Assembly: GCA_000531095.1 (NCBI GenBank)
Contig: HG799465.1
Location: forward strand, 630,820 to 663,892
Direction: 5' to 3'
Length of the DNA: 33,073 nucleotides
From: Gemmata massiliana
GTDB lineage: Bacteria > Planctomycetota > Planctomycetia > Gemmatales > Gemmataceae
Positions 6,624-14,325 of the stretch are shown piece by piece (positions within the stretch are counted from its first letter, which is position 1; the number at the start of each line of letters is the position of its first letter). Below the pieces are notes generated by a model. The model searched no databases and was not told where the DNA came from. It saw only the letters and a program-made list of their open reading frames with translations. Made by a program: the position numbers and the translations under genes.

Positions 6624-6696
6624 GGGTCGGAAGCTGATACGGAATAGCGGCGGGCTGTTAACCCGCGTGTAGTGGGTTCGATTCCCACCCGACCCT
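6624..6696 (+). tRNA. tRNA-Asn(GTT), copy 2
   Basis: Acceptor GGGTCGG pairs with CCGACCC. D arm GCT-GATACGGAAT-AGC. Anticodon arm GCGGG-CTGTTAA-CCCGC, anticodon GTT. T arm GTGGG-TTCGATT-CCCAC. Discriminator is T, whereas tRNA-Asn normally has G73 as an identity element. Position 8 is A. It is clearly not a recent duplicate of the Asn gene at 5484. Confidence 0.8.
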
Positions 6697-6707
6697 CTGT
6701 ATGTGGA

Positions 6708-6804
6708 GTTCCAAGTTCCAGAGTTCCAAAAGTTCCAAGTTGAAAACGCAAAGGCGACTGATTTTGTCTTCAGCTCTGGAACTTGAAACTCTGAAACTTG
6801 GAAC
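6708..6804. repeat. AT-richer inverted repeat between tRNA-Asn and tRNA-Arg
   Basis: Left arm 6708-6741 carries direct repeats of GTTCCAAGTT. Right arm 6780-6804 carries the complement. The element is distinctly less GC-rich than its surroundings and belongs to a different family from the elements at 5772 and 6066. Confidence 0.8.
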
Positions 6805-6813
6805 GAATACACC

Positions 6814-6885
6814 GCCCCGTCCGACGGATTTGCGGCGCTGGGTCTACGAAACCCGGTTGTGAAGGTTCGACTCCTTCACGGGGCA
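6814..6885 (+). tRNA. tRNA-Arg(ACG)
   Basis: Acceptor GCCCCGT pairs perfectly with ACGGGGC, discriminator A. Anticodon arm TGGGT-CTACGAA-ACCCG, anticodon ACG. T arm GAAGG-TTCGACT-CCTTC. D stem CCG/CGG directly abuts the acceptor, as in the CCG gene, so there is no U8. It ends five bases before the converging stop of the amidohydrolase gene. Confidence 0.82.
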
Positions 6886-6889
6886 CTGG

Positions 6890-8104
6890 TCAGGTTCGCC
6901 ACGCGCCGCGGAACATCGTGCGCCGATCGCCTGCGTGGTCCGCGAGCACGAGTTCGTGCGGGTCGCTGATATCCGTGTTCGGGAGCGGTACGACCACGAG
7001 GTCCGCGCTCTTGTCGGCTTCGAGGCTGCCGGTTTCGTCCGCCCAGCCGAGTGCTTCCGCGCCCGAGAGCGTGACCATTCGCAACAACTGATCGCCCGGG
7101 AAGTCGGGGTACCGCGTGCGCACGAACCGCGCTTCGCTCAGGACGTCGAGGTCGGGGTTCGATGCGAGGCTGTCCGTTCCCAGGCACACGCGAACGCCCC
7201 GCGCGAGGAACTCCCGGAACGGGTGCGGCGCGTGCCCGAACGCCGCGTGCGTGCGGGGGCAGTAGACGACGGACCCGTTCTGTGGAATACGGGGCGTTGG
7301 AGTTAAATAGTTCGCGTGAACGTACAGATCGGGCGCGGGACGAAATTGGCGCGTGATCCAGGCGTCCGGTGATTCACTCAGTGCGTCGGCGTGCCAAATG
7401 CCGAGATCCTGGAGGAACGTCCGGAAGGGACCGGAGTGGCGTTGAAGTAATTCGATTTCACCTGGCGATTCTGCGAGGTGTACCGCAACGGGAAGGTGAT
7501 GGAGGCGCGCCAGTTCGGTCACCTGCTCCAACAACGTTTGCCGAACGCTGTACGGCGCATGAGGACTGAACCCCATGCGGCAGTTCCGAGTTTGAGGTGG
7601 CGCCTGAGCAATAGCTTCGGCAACGGTCACGGCTACTGCTGCACGCTCCACGCCCAACCCGATGAACTCGCGAAACACTACGGCCCGCGTCGGCGCGCCC
7701 GCGAGTGCGTCCCAGCTCGCGCCTTCGGAGGCGATGTCGCCGATGAGTGTTGTGCCGTGGCGCAAGCATTCGGTGAGGCCGGCGCGGATGTCGGCTTGCG
7801 TTTGCTCCGGGCTCCGGGTGCGGCGGTAATCGATCACCCCGCGGAGCCAGTCCGTGAAGTGGTCCGCGTCGGTGGGGGGGATTAGTCCGCGTGCGCCGCT
7901 CAGGTCGAGGTGCGTGTGCGGGTTCACCAGACCGGGGATGATTGCGGCGTTACCGACGTCCTCATCCGGCGCACGCGCGCCGTGGGGCAGCACGGCTTCG
8001 ATGTGTTCGCCGCGAACGGTGACGGTCCCGTTCGGTAACGGAGGTCCACTTACGGGAAACACCCAGCGCGCGGTGAACGTTCGCGATTCGGTACGCTCCG
8101 ACAT
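6890..8104 (-). CDS. Amidohydrolase-superfamily deaminase (SsnA/MtaD/TrzN-like)
   Basis: 404 aa. Cytoplasmic metal-dependent hydrolase of the family that includes S-adenosylhomocysteine or methylthioadenosine deaminase and chlorohydrolases. Metal-site motifs in order: PGLVNPHTHLDL (HxH), FSPHAPYSV, LPVAVHLAESPGE (His) and CLGTDSLASNPDLDVL (Asp). Sequence is collinear with the family from an N-terminal beta domain (TVTVRGEHIEAVLP) to a C-terminal GSLEADKSADLVVV strand. The frame is open to a TTG at 8128, but the ATG at 8104 is preferred because homology-like sequence starts shortly after it; neither has a strong ribosome binding site. The substrate cannot be read from sequence. It sits between two tRNA genes of opposite orientation and has no operon partner. 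Confidence 0.85.
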   Translation of the reverse strand: MSERTESRTFTARWVFPVSGPPLPNGTVTVRGEHIEAVLPHGARAPDEDVGNAAIIPGLVNPHTHLDLSGARGLIPPTDADHFTDWLRGVIDYRRTRSPEQTQADIRAGLTECLRHGTTLIGDIASEGASWDALAGAPTRAVVFREFIGLGVERAAVAVTVAEAIAQAPPQTRNCRMGFSPHAPYSVRQTLLEQVTELARLHHLPVAVHLAESPGEIELLQRHSGPFRTFLQDLGIWHADALSESPDAWITRQFRPAPDLYVHANYLTPTPRIPQNGSVVYCPRTHAAFGHAPHPFREFLARGVRVCLGTDSLASNPDLDVLSEARFVRTRYPDFPGDQLLRMVTLSGAEALGWADETGSLEADKSADLVVVPLPNTDISDPHELVLADHAGDRRTMFRGAWRT

Positions 8105-8149
8105 GGATCGAACCCGGGCGGTGCTCAACGGATCGAGACGAGATGGAAA

Positions 8150-8539
8150 TTATAGGTCGGTCGCCAAGTGGTAAGGCCTGCGTCTGATAAGCGCAGAATC
8201 GTGGGTTCGATTCCCACCCGACCTACTACACAAAAACGTTGCAATTTCCAATACTTTACGCTCACGTCCCGGGTCTATCGAGCGGCCGGTTTCGGAGTGG
8301 ACTACCCCGAAACTCGGAGCCGCACTCCGGGTGAAGCGCAAAACCAAGAGGCCAGCGTCGCACGAAGATACCGGAGGAACTGAAGCGCCCGGCCCCTTTC
8401 GGCGCTCTGCGACGCGCTCGTATCGCTTCCGCGCCGCGTCTGCCGACTCCGCGGGAACCGGGGTTTCGGCGCGGAGAGCGCCACACAGCAGGAACGAGCA
8501 CAACACACCAACCGCGATCCGGGAGAGGGAACGGTTCAT
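8150..8539 (-). CDS. Doubtful small secreted protein
   Basis: A frame of 129 codons from the ATG at 8539 begins with a convincing signal peptide (MNRSLSRIAVGVLCSFLLCG, then ALRAE), followed by a charged helix (ESADAARKRYERVAERRKG). The start lies 21 bases after the end of the GIY-YIG gene on the same strand, so it could be its operon partner. The last 22 residues are simply the antisense of tRNA-Ile, and the middle has no recognisable features. The true protein may be shorter, ending through a frameshift or decay. I recognise no family. Confidence 0.33.
   Translation of the reverse strand: MNRSLSRIAVGVLCSFLLCGALRAETPVPAESADAARKRYERVAERRKGPGASVPPVSSCDAGLLVLRFTRSAAPSFGVVHSETGRSIDPGRERKVLEIATFLCSRSGGNRTHDSALIRRRPYHLATDL
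8154..8225 (+). tRNA. tRNA-Ile(GAT)
   Basis: Acceptor AGGTCGG pairs with CCGACCT, discriminator A. D arm GCC-AAGTGGTAA-GGC. Anticodon arm TGCGT-CTGATAA-GCGCA, anticodon GAT. T arm GTGGG-TTCGATT-CCCAC. U8 is present. It is separated from the main array by the amidohydrolase gene and is not inside an rRNA operon here. Confidence 0.9.
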
Positions 8540-8559
8540 CGGTGTCCTTCGAGTTGTTG

Positions 8560-8844
8560 TCACGCACGTTTTCGGCGCTTCACCTGTTTCGCGATGAGCG
8601 CGTCTTTCGCCGTTCGCGTCAGCTTCTTGATCGCGAGTTCCCGGCGGAGCGCGTCGCCGTGCGTTTTCACCGTTGTGCGGTACGCCACCGCGACCGGCCG
8701 GCGCGCTCGCGTGTATTTGGACGCGGTCCCCGCGTTGTGCTGACCGAGCCGGCGCTCCAAATCGGTGGTGATGCCGGTGTACAGCGTACCGTCCGCGCAC
8801 CGCAGGATGTAGACCACCCAGCGCGATTTCTTCGCCTGCGGCAC
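8560..8844 (-). CDS. GIY-YIG domain protein (UPF0213/YhbQ-like)
   Basis: 94 aa, a complete single-domain GIY-YIG protein. Motif order is WVVYILRCADGTLYTGIT (the GIY...YTG core strands), then DLERRLGQHNAG (with the conserved Arg), SKYTRARRPVAVAYRT, and a helical REL...KKLTRTAKDALI end. It has a GTG start at 8844 with AAGGAG about 8 bases upstream. Family members of this size are stand-alone proteins near 90-100 residues, thought to act on DNA, with unclear biological roles. The C-terminus is basic (KQVKRRKRA). A putative secreted peptide follows 21 bases downstream. Confidence 0.9.
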   Translation of the reverse strand: MPQAKKSRWVVYILRCADGTLYTGITTDLERRLGQHNAGTASKYTRARRPVAVAYRTTVKTHGDALRRELAIKKLTRTAKDALIAKQVKRRKRA

Positions 8845-8985
8845 ACCTCGACTCCTTGAGAACGGTGATTGCGAACACTCTCGGCAGGAGGTATCTTCGG
8901 TTCATTCTCGTGGTTGGTTTAGCTCGTCGCTCTGCGACAGGACGATGTTGCGTCGTCCGAGCACACACCTACCCACCCATCTCGG

Positions 8986-9113
8986 GGAACGCTGTTCCAG
9001 CACCGCTTTCGCGGCCGCGAACAACTTCGCGACGGCGGACTGGATCAACCTCGCCGGTCGCGGTTCCGCCGTCGCGAAGTTGTTCGCGGCCGCGGCGATG
9101 CCGTGAGCGTTCC
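8986..9113. repeat. Large nested palindrome, 30-bp perfect arms
   Basis: Arms 9010-9039 and 9065-9094 are exact reverse complements, 30 bases each, separated by 25 bases. They are enclosed by a second pair, GGAACGCT at 8986-8993 and AGCGTTCC at 9106-9113. The arms would form a very stable cruciform or hairpin. No second copy occurs in this window. Confidence 0.9.
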
Positions 9114-9148
9114 GCGTCCCAGGTCGAGAAGTAGACGCCGCGAGAACA

Positions 9149-9182
9149 GAACGGGCCGAGGGACATCACCCTCGGCCCGTTC
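9149..9182 (-). terminator. Terminator-like hairpin after the VWA gene
   Basis: Arms GAACGGGCCGAGGG (9149-9162) and CCCTCGGCCCGTTC (9169-9182) pair perfectly over 14 bases with a 6-base loop, 17 bases past the stop of the VWA gene. The tract after it on the minus strand is only weakly T-rich. It would close the 13 kb minus-strand gene block. Confidence 0.7.
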
Positions 9183-9198
9183 ACTTTGTTCCCGTCTC

Positions 9199-10359
9199 TC
9201 AGCCCCGAATGATTTGGGCCATACACTCGGCGAGCTTCTCCGGCGTGCAAACGAGCACGTCCATCCCCACTTTCGTGAGCTTCTGTGCGGTCGGCTTGTT
9301 GTACGAGGGGCGCGCATCGTACCCCAGCGCGCCCAGGCCGATCATGCGGACCCCGCTATCGGCCATGAGGCGCGTTTGGTCCACGAGATCTTTTTCGTCG
9401 CGCCCCTCGTAGAAGTCCGTAATGAGCACCACGATCGTGCGCCCCGGCTGGCGCACGAGTTCGTTCGCGTACATCAGCCCCTTCGTGATGTCCGTTCCGC
9501 CGCCGAGCTGAATCGAGAGCAGCACGTCCACCGGTTGCCCGACCTGATCGGAGAGGTCGACCACCTCGGTATCGAACAGCACGAGCGAGGTCTTCACCGC
9601 CGGGAGTTCAGCGAAGATGGACGCCATCACCGCGGAGAAGATCGCGCTTTCGAGCATGGACCCGGACTGGTCCACCACGACGATCACGTGCCAGGGCTTC
9701 TTCTTGCGCTCGGCCGCGTAGAAGAACACGCGGTCCACGAGCAACTTGCCCGTGTCCGGGTCGTAGTTCTTCAGGTTGCGCCGGAGCGTGGTCTTCAGAT
9801 CCAGGTTCCGGTACACCTTCCGCGGCGAGTGACGGTCCTTCCGAATCGCACCCGTAATGGCTTGCTCCACCTGCACCTGCATCTTGCGCCTTAACTCTTC
9901 GACCACCTGCTCAATGATCTTGCGAGCCAGGATGCGTGTCTTCTCGTTCAGCAGGTCGCGGTGCGTGAGGAGCGTTTTCACCAGCTCCATGTTCGGCTCG
10001 ATCTTTTCGAGCAGCTCGGGCTTCTCCATCAGTTCCGAGATCCCGCGGCGCTTGACGAGTTCCTTCTGCATCACCTCTTTGGACTGGTTGGGGAACAGTT
10101 CGTTGACCTGGTCCACCCAATCGGGCACGGTGAGTTGCGGTCCACCGCTGCCACCCGCGCGACCGGACGACCGGCGCCCACCTCCGCGCCCCCCGCGCCC
10201 GTGGCTGCCGGACCCGTCGCCCGCGCCGGGTTCAAAGAGGAACCCCACGAGTTCCTCGATGCGCTCGGCCTCGCCGTTACCGCCGCAGTTGATGCCGTGC
10301 TGTTCGGCGGTCCGGCCGAGCACGAGCCGCCAGCGCGCCAGGGTGTGAGGATCGGACAC
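9199..10359 (-). CDS. VWA-domain protein, YehP/CoxE-like
   Basis: 386 aa from a GTG at 10359 with CGAGG about 7 bases upstream. Residues 1-45 are helical, then comes a Gly/Arg/Ser-rich linker (about 46-74), then a helical region (WVDQVNELFPNQSKEVMQKE... ). The C-terminal half is a von Willebrand factor A domain with a complete MIDAS: VVVDQSGSM (Asp230, Ser232, Ser234), GGGTDITKG (Thr289) and ITDFYEGRDEKD (Asp315). VWA proteins of this kind pair with MoxR AAA+ ATPases and are thought to present clients to them through the metal site. It is the last gene of the block. The order AAA, DUF5682, VWA matches E. coli yehL-yehM-yehP. A repeat element sits between it and the DUF5682 gene. Confidence 0.88.
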   Translation of the reverse strand: MSDPHTLARWRLVLGRTAEQHGINCGGNGEAERIEELVGFLFEPGAGDGSGSHGRGGRGGGRRSSGRAGGSGGPQLTVPDWVDQVNELFPNQSKEVMQKELVKRRGISELMEKPELLEKIEPNMELVKTLLTHRDLLNEKTRILARKIIEQVVEELRRKMQVQVEQAITGAIRKDRHSPRKVYRNLDLKTTLRRNLKNYDPDTGKLLVDRVFFYAAERKKKPWHVIVVVDQSGSMLESAIFSAVMASIFAELPAVKTSLVLFDTEVVDLSDQVGQPVDVLLSIQLGGGTDITKGLMYANELVRQPGRTIVVLITDFYEGRDEKDLVDQTRLMADSGVRMIGLGALGYDARPSYNKPTAQKLTKVGMDVLVCTPEKLAECMAQIIRG

Positions 10360-10400
10360 GAGAAGCCTCGGATGAATCGGATGCGATCGAATTCAGAGGA

Positions 10401-10503
10401 TTCACCGCAGAGGGCACGTGAGAGCGCGGAGAAAAGCAAAGACAGGAAGGATTTACTTTCCGTTCCGTCTTTCTCCGCGTTCTCTGCGCTCTCTGCGGTG
10501 AAA
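10401..10503. repeat. Inverted repeat between DUF5682 and VWA genes
   Basis: TTCACCGCAGAGGGCACGTG onward at 10401-10436 pairs imperfectly with 10469-10503 (ending CTCTCTGCGGTGAAA). It resembles a common type of intergenic repeat in large planctomycete genomes, which is recall rather than a search. It interrupts an otherwise tight gene block. Confidence 0.75.
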
Positions 10504-10514
10504 CACGTTTTCAA

Positions 10515-12947
10515 TTACAGCGGCCAGTCTTTCAACGTCGCGGCAACTGCGGCGTCGAGGCGCGCCACGAGCGCGGTCGCACCGAGGCTGCCGCTCATCG
10601 CCCGCAAATCTTCCGATCCTGCCAGCCCGTAGTGCCGGGCGACGGTGGCCGCGAGCGAATCCTTCTGCGGGTTCGAGAGCCGCTCGATCGCGGCGCGGAG
10701 TCGCGGGAGCATGACCAGGAACGGATCCCATTCCGCCGCCTTCAGGAGATCATCGACCGCCGCGACGAGGCGCTCCGCGCCGAGCATGAGCGACGTCTGC
10801 GACACAGCCAGCATCCCGTCGAGCAGGTCACCCGCGGTGACCATGACTTCCACCGATGCGAGTGCCAGGCTCGCGACTTCGGCCGCGAGCGCGGTAGCTG
10901 GGAGTTCGCGAATTTCGCAGAGCAGCCCGAGGAACGCGCCGCGGAGGAACGGCACGGTCGAGTTCGCCGCGGCCGTTCGTGCGGCCTGAGCGAATAGCAC
11001 GCGGTCGTACCGGACCGGGTCGCGCAGCACGACCTCCGCGACGCTGATGAGGCCGTCCACCACGCCCTGCTGTTCTTCTTCCGGGGCGTTCGCGGCGTCG
11101 GGTAACGCGAAACACGCGCGGTCGTAACACCGGGTGAGCAGGTCTTCGAGCACGCTGCGCCGAAGCCCGCGGAACACCGCGTACTGTTCGAGCCGGCCCA
11201 AATGTCGGAGTGCGGTCGCGAGCGAAGGGAACGAGGCGTCCGTATCAATGGCGTCGCCGCAAGCGTCTTCCGCCGCCTGCACCAGATCGGGCATGTCCAT
11301 ATCAACCGCTTCGAGCAGCCGCGCGCACGTCTGGCCCGCGTTCGTGCCGGCCTGGGCCATCGCCTCACGCAAGCGGTTGAGGGCCGCGGCCTCGACGGTG
11401 TCGCCGTACAGGTTCTGCTCGATCAGCGCCGGCTCGGTCTTCGGGTCCCACTTCAGGTGCCAGTCCTCGCGGAACAGCGTTCCGGAGAAGTCGCCGCCCG
11501 TATTCACGATCCCGGCGAACGGCACCTTCAGGTACGACACGCGGTGCAGGAACGCGGACCGGCGCGCGGCGAGCGCGTCGCGCTTGTCGAGCTTTACCGA
11601 CATCTTCTTCTCTTTGCCCAGCACCTCGCCGAGTTCCAGGTCGGAGATCTGCGTGTGGAAGTCGTTCACGATCGGCAGGCGCCCGAGCTTCGACGTCACC
11701 TTGCCGATTTTGGTCCCGATCCCGGCCACGTCCATTGCGGCGCGGAGTTTGGTCCCTTCTTCGTTCGGGTTGCCCTTGCAGCAGCACGTGATGAGCGCGT
11801 CGGAAATGTCGTCGAGCGTCGGGTGCGGGCGCCCCCGCAAGCGCGCGAGCATCCCGGCGTGGTGCGTGACCGAGATCGCATCAGCCGTGGAGAGCGGGTC
11901 GCCGCCCTTCCGCATGTGGCGCAGCACCGCGATCGCGTGCTCCATTGCGATGTCGCTCGCGCGCCCGGCCGCGACCAGGTCGTAGCACGTCTGGTAGAAC
12001 TGCGGCGCGCGGTTGCCGGCGCCGTAGCCCGACATTTCGGAGATGCGGAAGTACGAGTACGGCACGACGGTGGTGTACACCGTTCCGGCCGGGCACTCGG
12101 GCGGCGCGGCCTTGTCCGCGCGGTCGAGGAACAGGTGGAACCCGCCGCACACCACCATTGCGTCTTCGGGCTTCAGTTTCCGGGCCGCGAGCGTTTCGCG
12201 GATCGTCTTCAGGAAGTGCCGCTCGCGCTCGACGGTGTCCTCGGCGTGCTCGGCCGCGTGGTCCGCGGTCGCGCGGGCGGCGCAGCAGAACGTCGCCATC
12301 TCCCGGCGGTACGCTTCGTAGTCGTCCGCGACCGGGTTCTCGAACAGCGTGTCCCAGGCTTCGTCCCAGCTCTTGAAGCCGGCCGCGTCCGCGAGGTGCT
12401 TGTAGAAGCCGCTGCTCGTGATGAGCCGGTCCTCGTTCGGCGCAACAACCGGTGCCTCGCGCGGCGGCTGCCGGCCCTCGGGCGTGGGCGCGTGCCGCTC
12501 GACGCGGGCGTAGTGCGGCAGGTCAATGAAGACGACGTCCGCCTTGATTGTCGCGGCGGTCTTCATCGCGACGTATTCGGGCGAGTACGGTGTGAGCGGG
12601 TACCACACCGCGAACCGCGCCGGGATGTCCGGTGCCGCGCTCGCGTACCCGTTCAGCCCGAGAACGTTGTCGTCGTCGCGGTACGACGAGTAGATGGCGA
12701 CCGGTGGCGCGGTGGCCGCGTCGACGACGTGCGGGATGAGGTCGTTCGCCTCGAACGGCCCCTCAATGAACACGACCTTCGGCTTGCGCGCGGCGATCGC
12801 GGCCTGGACGTGGCGCGCGGTGGTCGGCGAGTGGTGCCGCACCGGGAACCAGTACAGCGGGTCGGTGAGTACGGCGTCCACGCGCTTGGCGATCTCGGTC
12901 GCGTCGAGGTCGGCATCGGTAGTGGCGGCGACAGTTACCGTAGACAT
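10515..12947 (-). CDS. DUF5682 family protein (YehM-like)
   Basis: 810 aa from the ATG at 12947. The frame runs further upstream, but that part is antisense to the AAA gene. I recognise the family by its N-terminal segment (DPLYWFPVRHHSPTTARHV, KVVFIEGPFEANDLIPHVVD), the PVAIYSSYRDDDN region, a VVCGGFHLFLDRADK motif, and its invariable position between the MoxR ATPase and the VWA gene. The early FIEGP and VFIDLPHYAR segments suggest a Rossmann-like or TraB/ChaN-like fold, which I cannot verify. The second half is all-helical (LFAQAARTAAANSTVPFLRG, SLALASVEVMV). The role in the complex is unknown. The assignment to DUF5682 and E. coli YehM is from memory of family features, not from a search. 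Confidence 0.8.
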   Translation of the reverse strand: MSTVTVAATTDADLDATEIAKRVDAVLTDPLYWFPVRHHSPTTARHVQAAIAARKPKVVFIEGPFEANDLIPHVVDAATAPPVAIYSSYRDDDNVLGLNGYASAAPDIPARFAVWYPLTPYSPEYVAMKTAATIKADVVFIDLPHYARVERHAPTPEGRQPPREAPVVAPNEDRLITSSGFYKHLADAAGFKSWDEAWDTLFENPVADDYEAYRREMATFCCAARATADHAAEHAEDTVERERHFLKTIRETLAARKLKPEDAMVVCGGFHLFLDRADKAAPPECPAGTVYTTVVPYSYFRISEMSGYGAGNRAPQFYQTCYDLVAAGRASDIAMEHAIAVLRHMRKGGDPLSTADAISVTHHAGMLARLRGRPHPTLDDISDALITCCCKGNPNEEGTKLRAAMDVAGIGTKIGKVTSKLGRLPIVNDFHTQISDLELGEVLGKEKKMSVKLDKRDALAARRSAFLHRVSYLKVPFAGIVNTGGDFSGTLFREDWHLKWDPKTEPALIEQNLYGDTVEAAALNRLREAMAQAGTNAGQTCARLLEAVDMDMPDLVQAAEDACGDAIDTDASFPSLATALRHLGRLEQYAVFRGLRRSVLEDLLTRCYDRACFALPDAANAPEEEQQGVVDGLISVAEVVLRDPVRYDRVLFAQAARTAAANSTVPFLRGAFLGLLCEIRELPATALAAEVASLALASVEVMVTAGDLLDGMLAVSQTSLMLGAERLVAAVDDLLKAAEWDPFLVMLPRLRAAIERLSNPQKDSLAATVARHYGLAGSEDLRAMSGSLGATALVARLDAAVAATLKDWPL

Positions 12948-12967
12948 AAGGCACGAAGCGGATTCGG

Positions 12968-13063
12968 GTGAACCCCGCCCGCAAGGGCGGCGGGTAAAGT
13001 AAAAACGACAACCAGCGCAATCGTGGATCCGCGCCACCCACCGCCCTTGCGGGCGGGGTTCAC
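12968..13063. repeat. Inverted pair of the 27-bp family A repeat
   Basis: Arms 12968-12994 and 13037-13063 are reverse complements with one mismatch; the core is CCGCCCTTGCGGGCGGGGTT. Two more copies in direct orientation lie at 31233-31259 and 31291-31317. It sits between the AAA ATPase and DUF5682 genes. Confidence 0.92.
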
Positions 13064-13069
13064 CTTCAA

Positions 13070-14248
13070 TCACAACTGTTCCACGAGGGCGTCGTGGAAT
13101 TCTTTCCAGCTCTTGTCCTTCGCGCCGCGCTTCTTCGCGACGACGGTCGCGTACTCCTTCAGCGCCACCTTGTCCTCCTGGTCCTCCTTCACCACCGCAC
13201 CGACCATATTGCGGGCGATGTCCGCGGGGCCGACCTCGCCGCCCCCGAAGAACCGCGCGTGCAGCGCCGCGTCCAGCGCGACGCCGATCGCCTCGGCGGT
13301 GGAGAGCGTGGTGCTCGGTTTCTTGATGCTCACGCCGTCGCTCGTCTTGCCGTTGCGGATCTCGCGGAACACCGTCGCGAGCAACTCGATGACGGGCGGG
13401 CTGAGCTTGGCCGGCAGGTTGTAGCGCTCCAGCAGTTCCGCCGACCGCTGCTGCACGATCTTCACTTCCGTCTTCTGGTCGCCCACGATCGGGATGTAGA
13501 CATAGTTGAACCGGCGCTTCAGCGCGGCCGAGAGTTCGTTCACGCCCTGGTCGCGCGTGTTCGCGGTCGCGATGATGTTGAACCCCGGTTTCGCGAACAC
13601 CATCGCGTCGCCGGGCAGTTCGGGCACCGCGACCGCCTTGTCCGACAGAATGGACACGAGCGCGTCCTGCACGTCGGGCACGCACCGCGTCAGTTCCTCG
13701 AACCGCAGGAGGGCGCCGCCCTTCATCGCGATCATCGCGGGGGAGGCGATCATGTTCTGCGCGGTCGGCCCCTCCGCGATCACGCGGGCGATGTTCCACG
13801 AATACTTGATGTGCTCTTCCGTGGTGCCCGCGGTGCCCTGGATCGTGAGCAGCGACGTGCCGCAAATGGCCGCCGCGAGGTGTTCCGAGAGCCAGCTCTT
13901 ACCGGTCCCGGGTTCGCCCACGAGCAACAGCGCCCGTTCCGACGCGAGCGTGACGATCGAGCGCTCCACGACGCCGTCGTCGCCGAAGAACTTCCGCGTG
14001 ATCGGCACTTCGACGCTCTTCCCGCCGATCGTCGCCTTGAGAGTCTTCCCGCCGATGACATACGTGAGCACCGAGCGCGGCGACAGTTTCCAGTTGGTCG
14101 GCGGCGCTTCGGTGTCGTTCTGCCGCAGCGCTTCGAGCTGGTCCGCGTACCGCTTCTCGGCGGGTTCGCGGAGCACGGTTTCGGGGCTGACCGAGCCACT
14201 ACTGATGGCACCGGACGGCGCGGCGGGGGCAGCGGGTTTCTTGGCCAT
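13070..14248 (-). CDS. MoxR-family AAA+ ATPase (YehL-like)
   Basis: 392 aa, ATG at 14248. Cytoplasmic ATPase expected to assemble as a ring and remodel or activate a client together with a VWA partner. Motifs: Walker A GEPGTGKS (residues 111-118), a Walker B region GGALLRFEELTRC (about 177-189), sensor 1 in NIIATANTRDQG (about 224-235) and arginine residues in AALKRRFNYVYIP (about 241-253). The first 60 residues are Ala/Pro/Ser-rich and probably disordered. The C-terminal lid region follows the MoxR pattern (STTLSTAEAIGVALDAALHA). The DUF5682 gene follows 122 bases downstream, past a family A repeat, and a short hairpin (14297-14319) precedes it. Confidence 0.93.
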   Translation of the reverse strand: MAKKPAAPAAPSGAISSGSVSPETVLREPAEKRYADQLEALRQNDTEAPPTNWKLSPRSVLTYVIGGKTLKATIGGKSVEVPITRKFFGDDGVVERSIVTLASERALLLVGEPGTGKSWLSEHLAAAICGTSLLTIQGTAGTTEEHIKYSWNIARVIAEGPTAQNMIASPAMIAMKGGALLRFEELTRCVPDVQDALVSILSDKAVAVPELPGDAMVFAKPGFNIIATANTRDQGVNELSAALKRRFNYVYIPIVGDQKTEVKIVQQRSAELLERYNLPAKLSPPVIELLATVFREIRNGKTSDGVSIKKPSTTLSTAEAIGVALDAALHARFFGGGEVGPADIARNMVGAVVKEDQEDKVALKEYATVVAKKRGAKDKSWKEFHDALVEQL

Positions 14249-14296
14249 GTGTCGTGCTGAGTTGGTGAGCTCCGCACTCGCGTGCGGAAAGTAAGT

Positions 14297-14319
14297 GAAC
14301 CCCGCGGGGTGCGGGGTTC
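14297..14319. repeat. 9-bp hairpin between operon genes
   Basis: GAACCCCGC (14297-14305) and GCGGGGTTC (14311-14319) form a perfect stem with a 5-base loop. It lies just after the frameshifted gene and 48 bases upstream of the MoxR start. It resembles the outer part of family A. It might attenuate transcription within the block. Confidence 0.65.
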
Positions 14320-14325
14320 GCCGGG

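Larger units (their letters stand above)
8845..9198. other. Gene-free gap of hairpins between the GIY-YIG and VWA genes
   Basis: No credible gene in 354 bases. The gap holds the upstream region of the GIY-YIG gene, a small hairpin (GGACGA...TCGTCC near 8941), the large nested palindrome at 8986-9113 and the terminator-like hairpin at 9149-9182. Confidence 0.6.

Noticed and set aside
5581..6812. Minus-strand frames reading GGNRTHDSA-like or WNRTSAIHLQ-like peptides
   Set aside because: These are the familiar artefact of translating the antisense of tRNA genes; twelve tRNAs explain them.
8103..8120. T-arm-like string on the minus strand at the start of the amidohydrolase gene
   Set aside because: GGGTTCGATCC occurs, but no acceptor or anticodon arm can be placed around it, so it is not a tRNA.
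11202..12971. A 589-codon open frame on the + strand
   Set aside because: It is antisense to the DUF5682 gene, is dominated by Arg/Val/Gly/Ala, and has no recognisable motif. High GC content makes such long shadows common.
12968..13063. Repeated 27-mers considered as a CRISPR array
   Set aside because: Only two copies, in inverted orientation, and no cas genes in the window. The unit is a self-complementary intergenic element.
13094..14260. A 388-codon open frame on the + strand
   Set aside because: Exactly opposite the MoxR ATPase gene, whose motifs are all intact. Arg/His/Leu-rich shadow composition.
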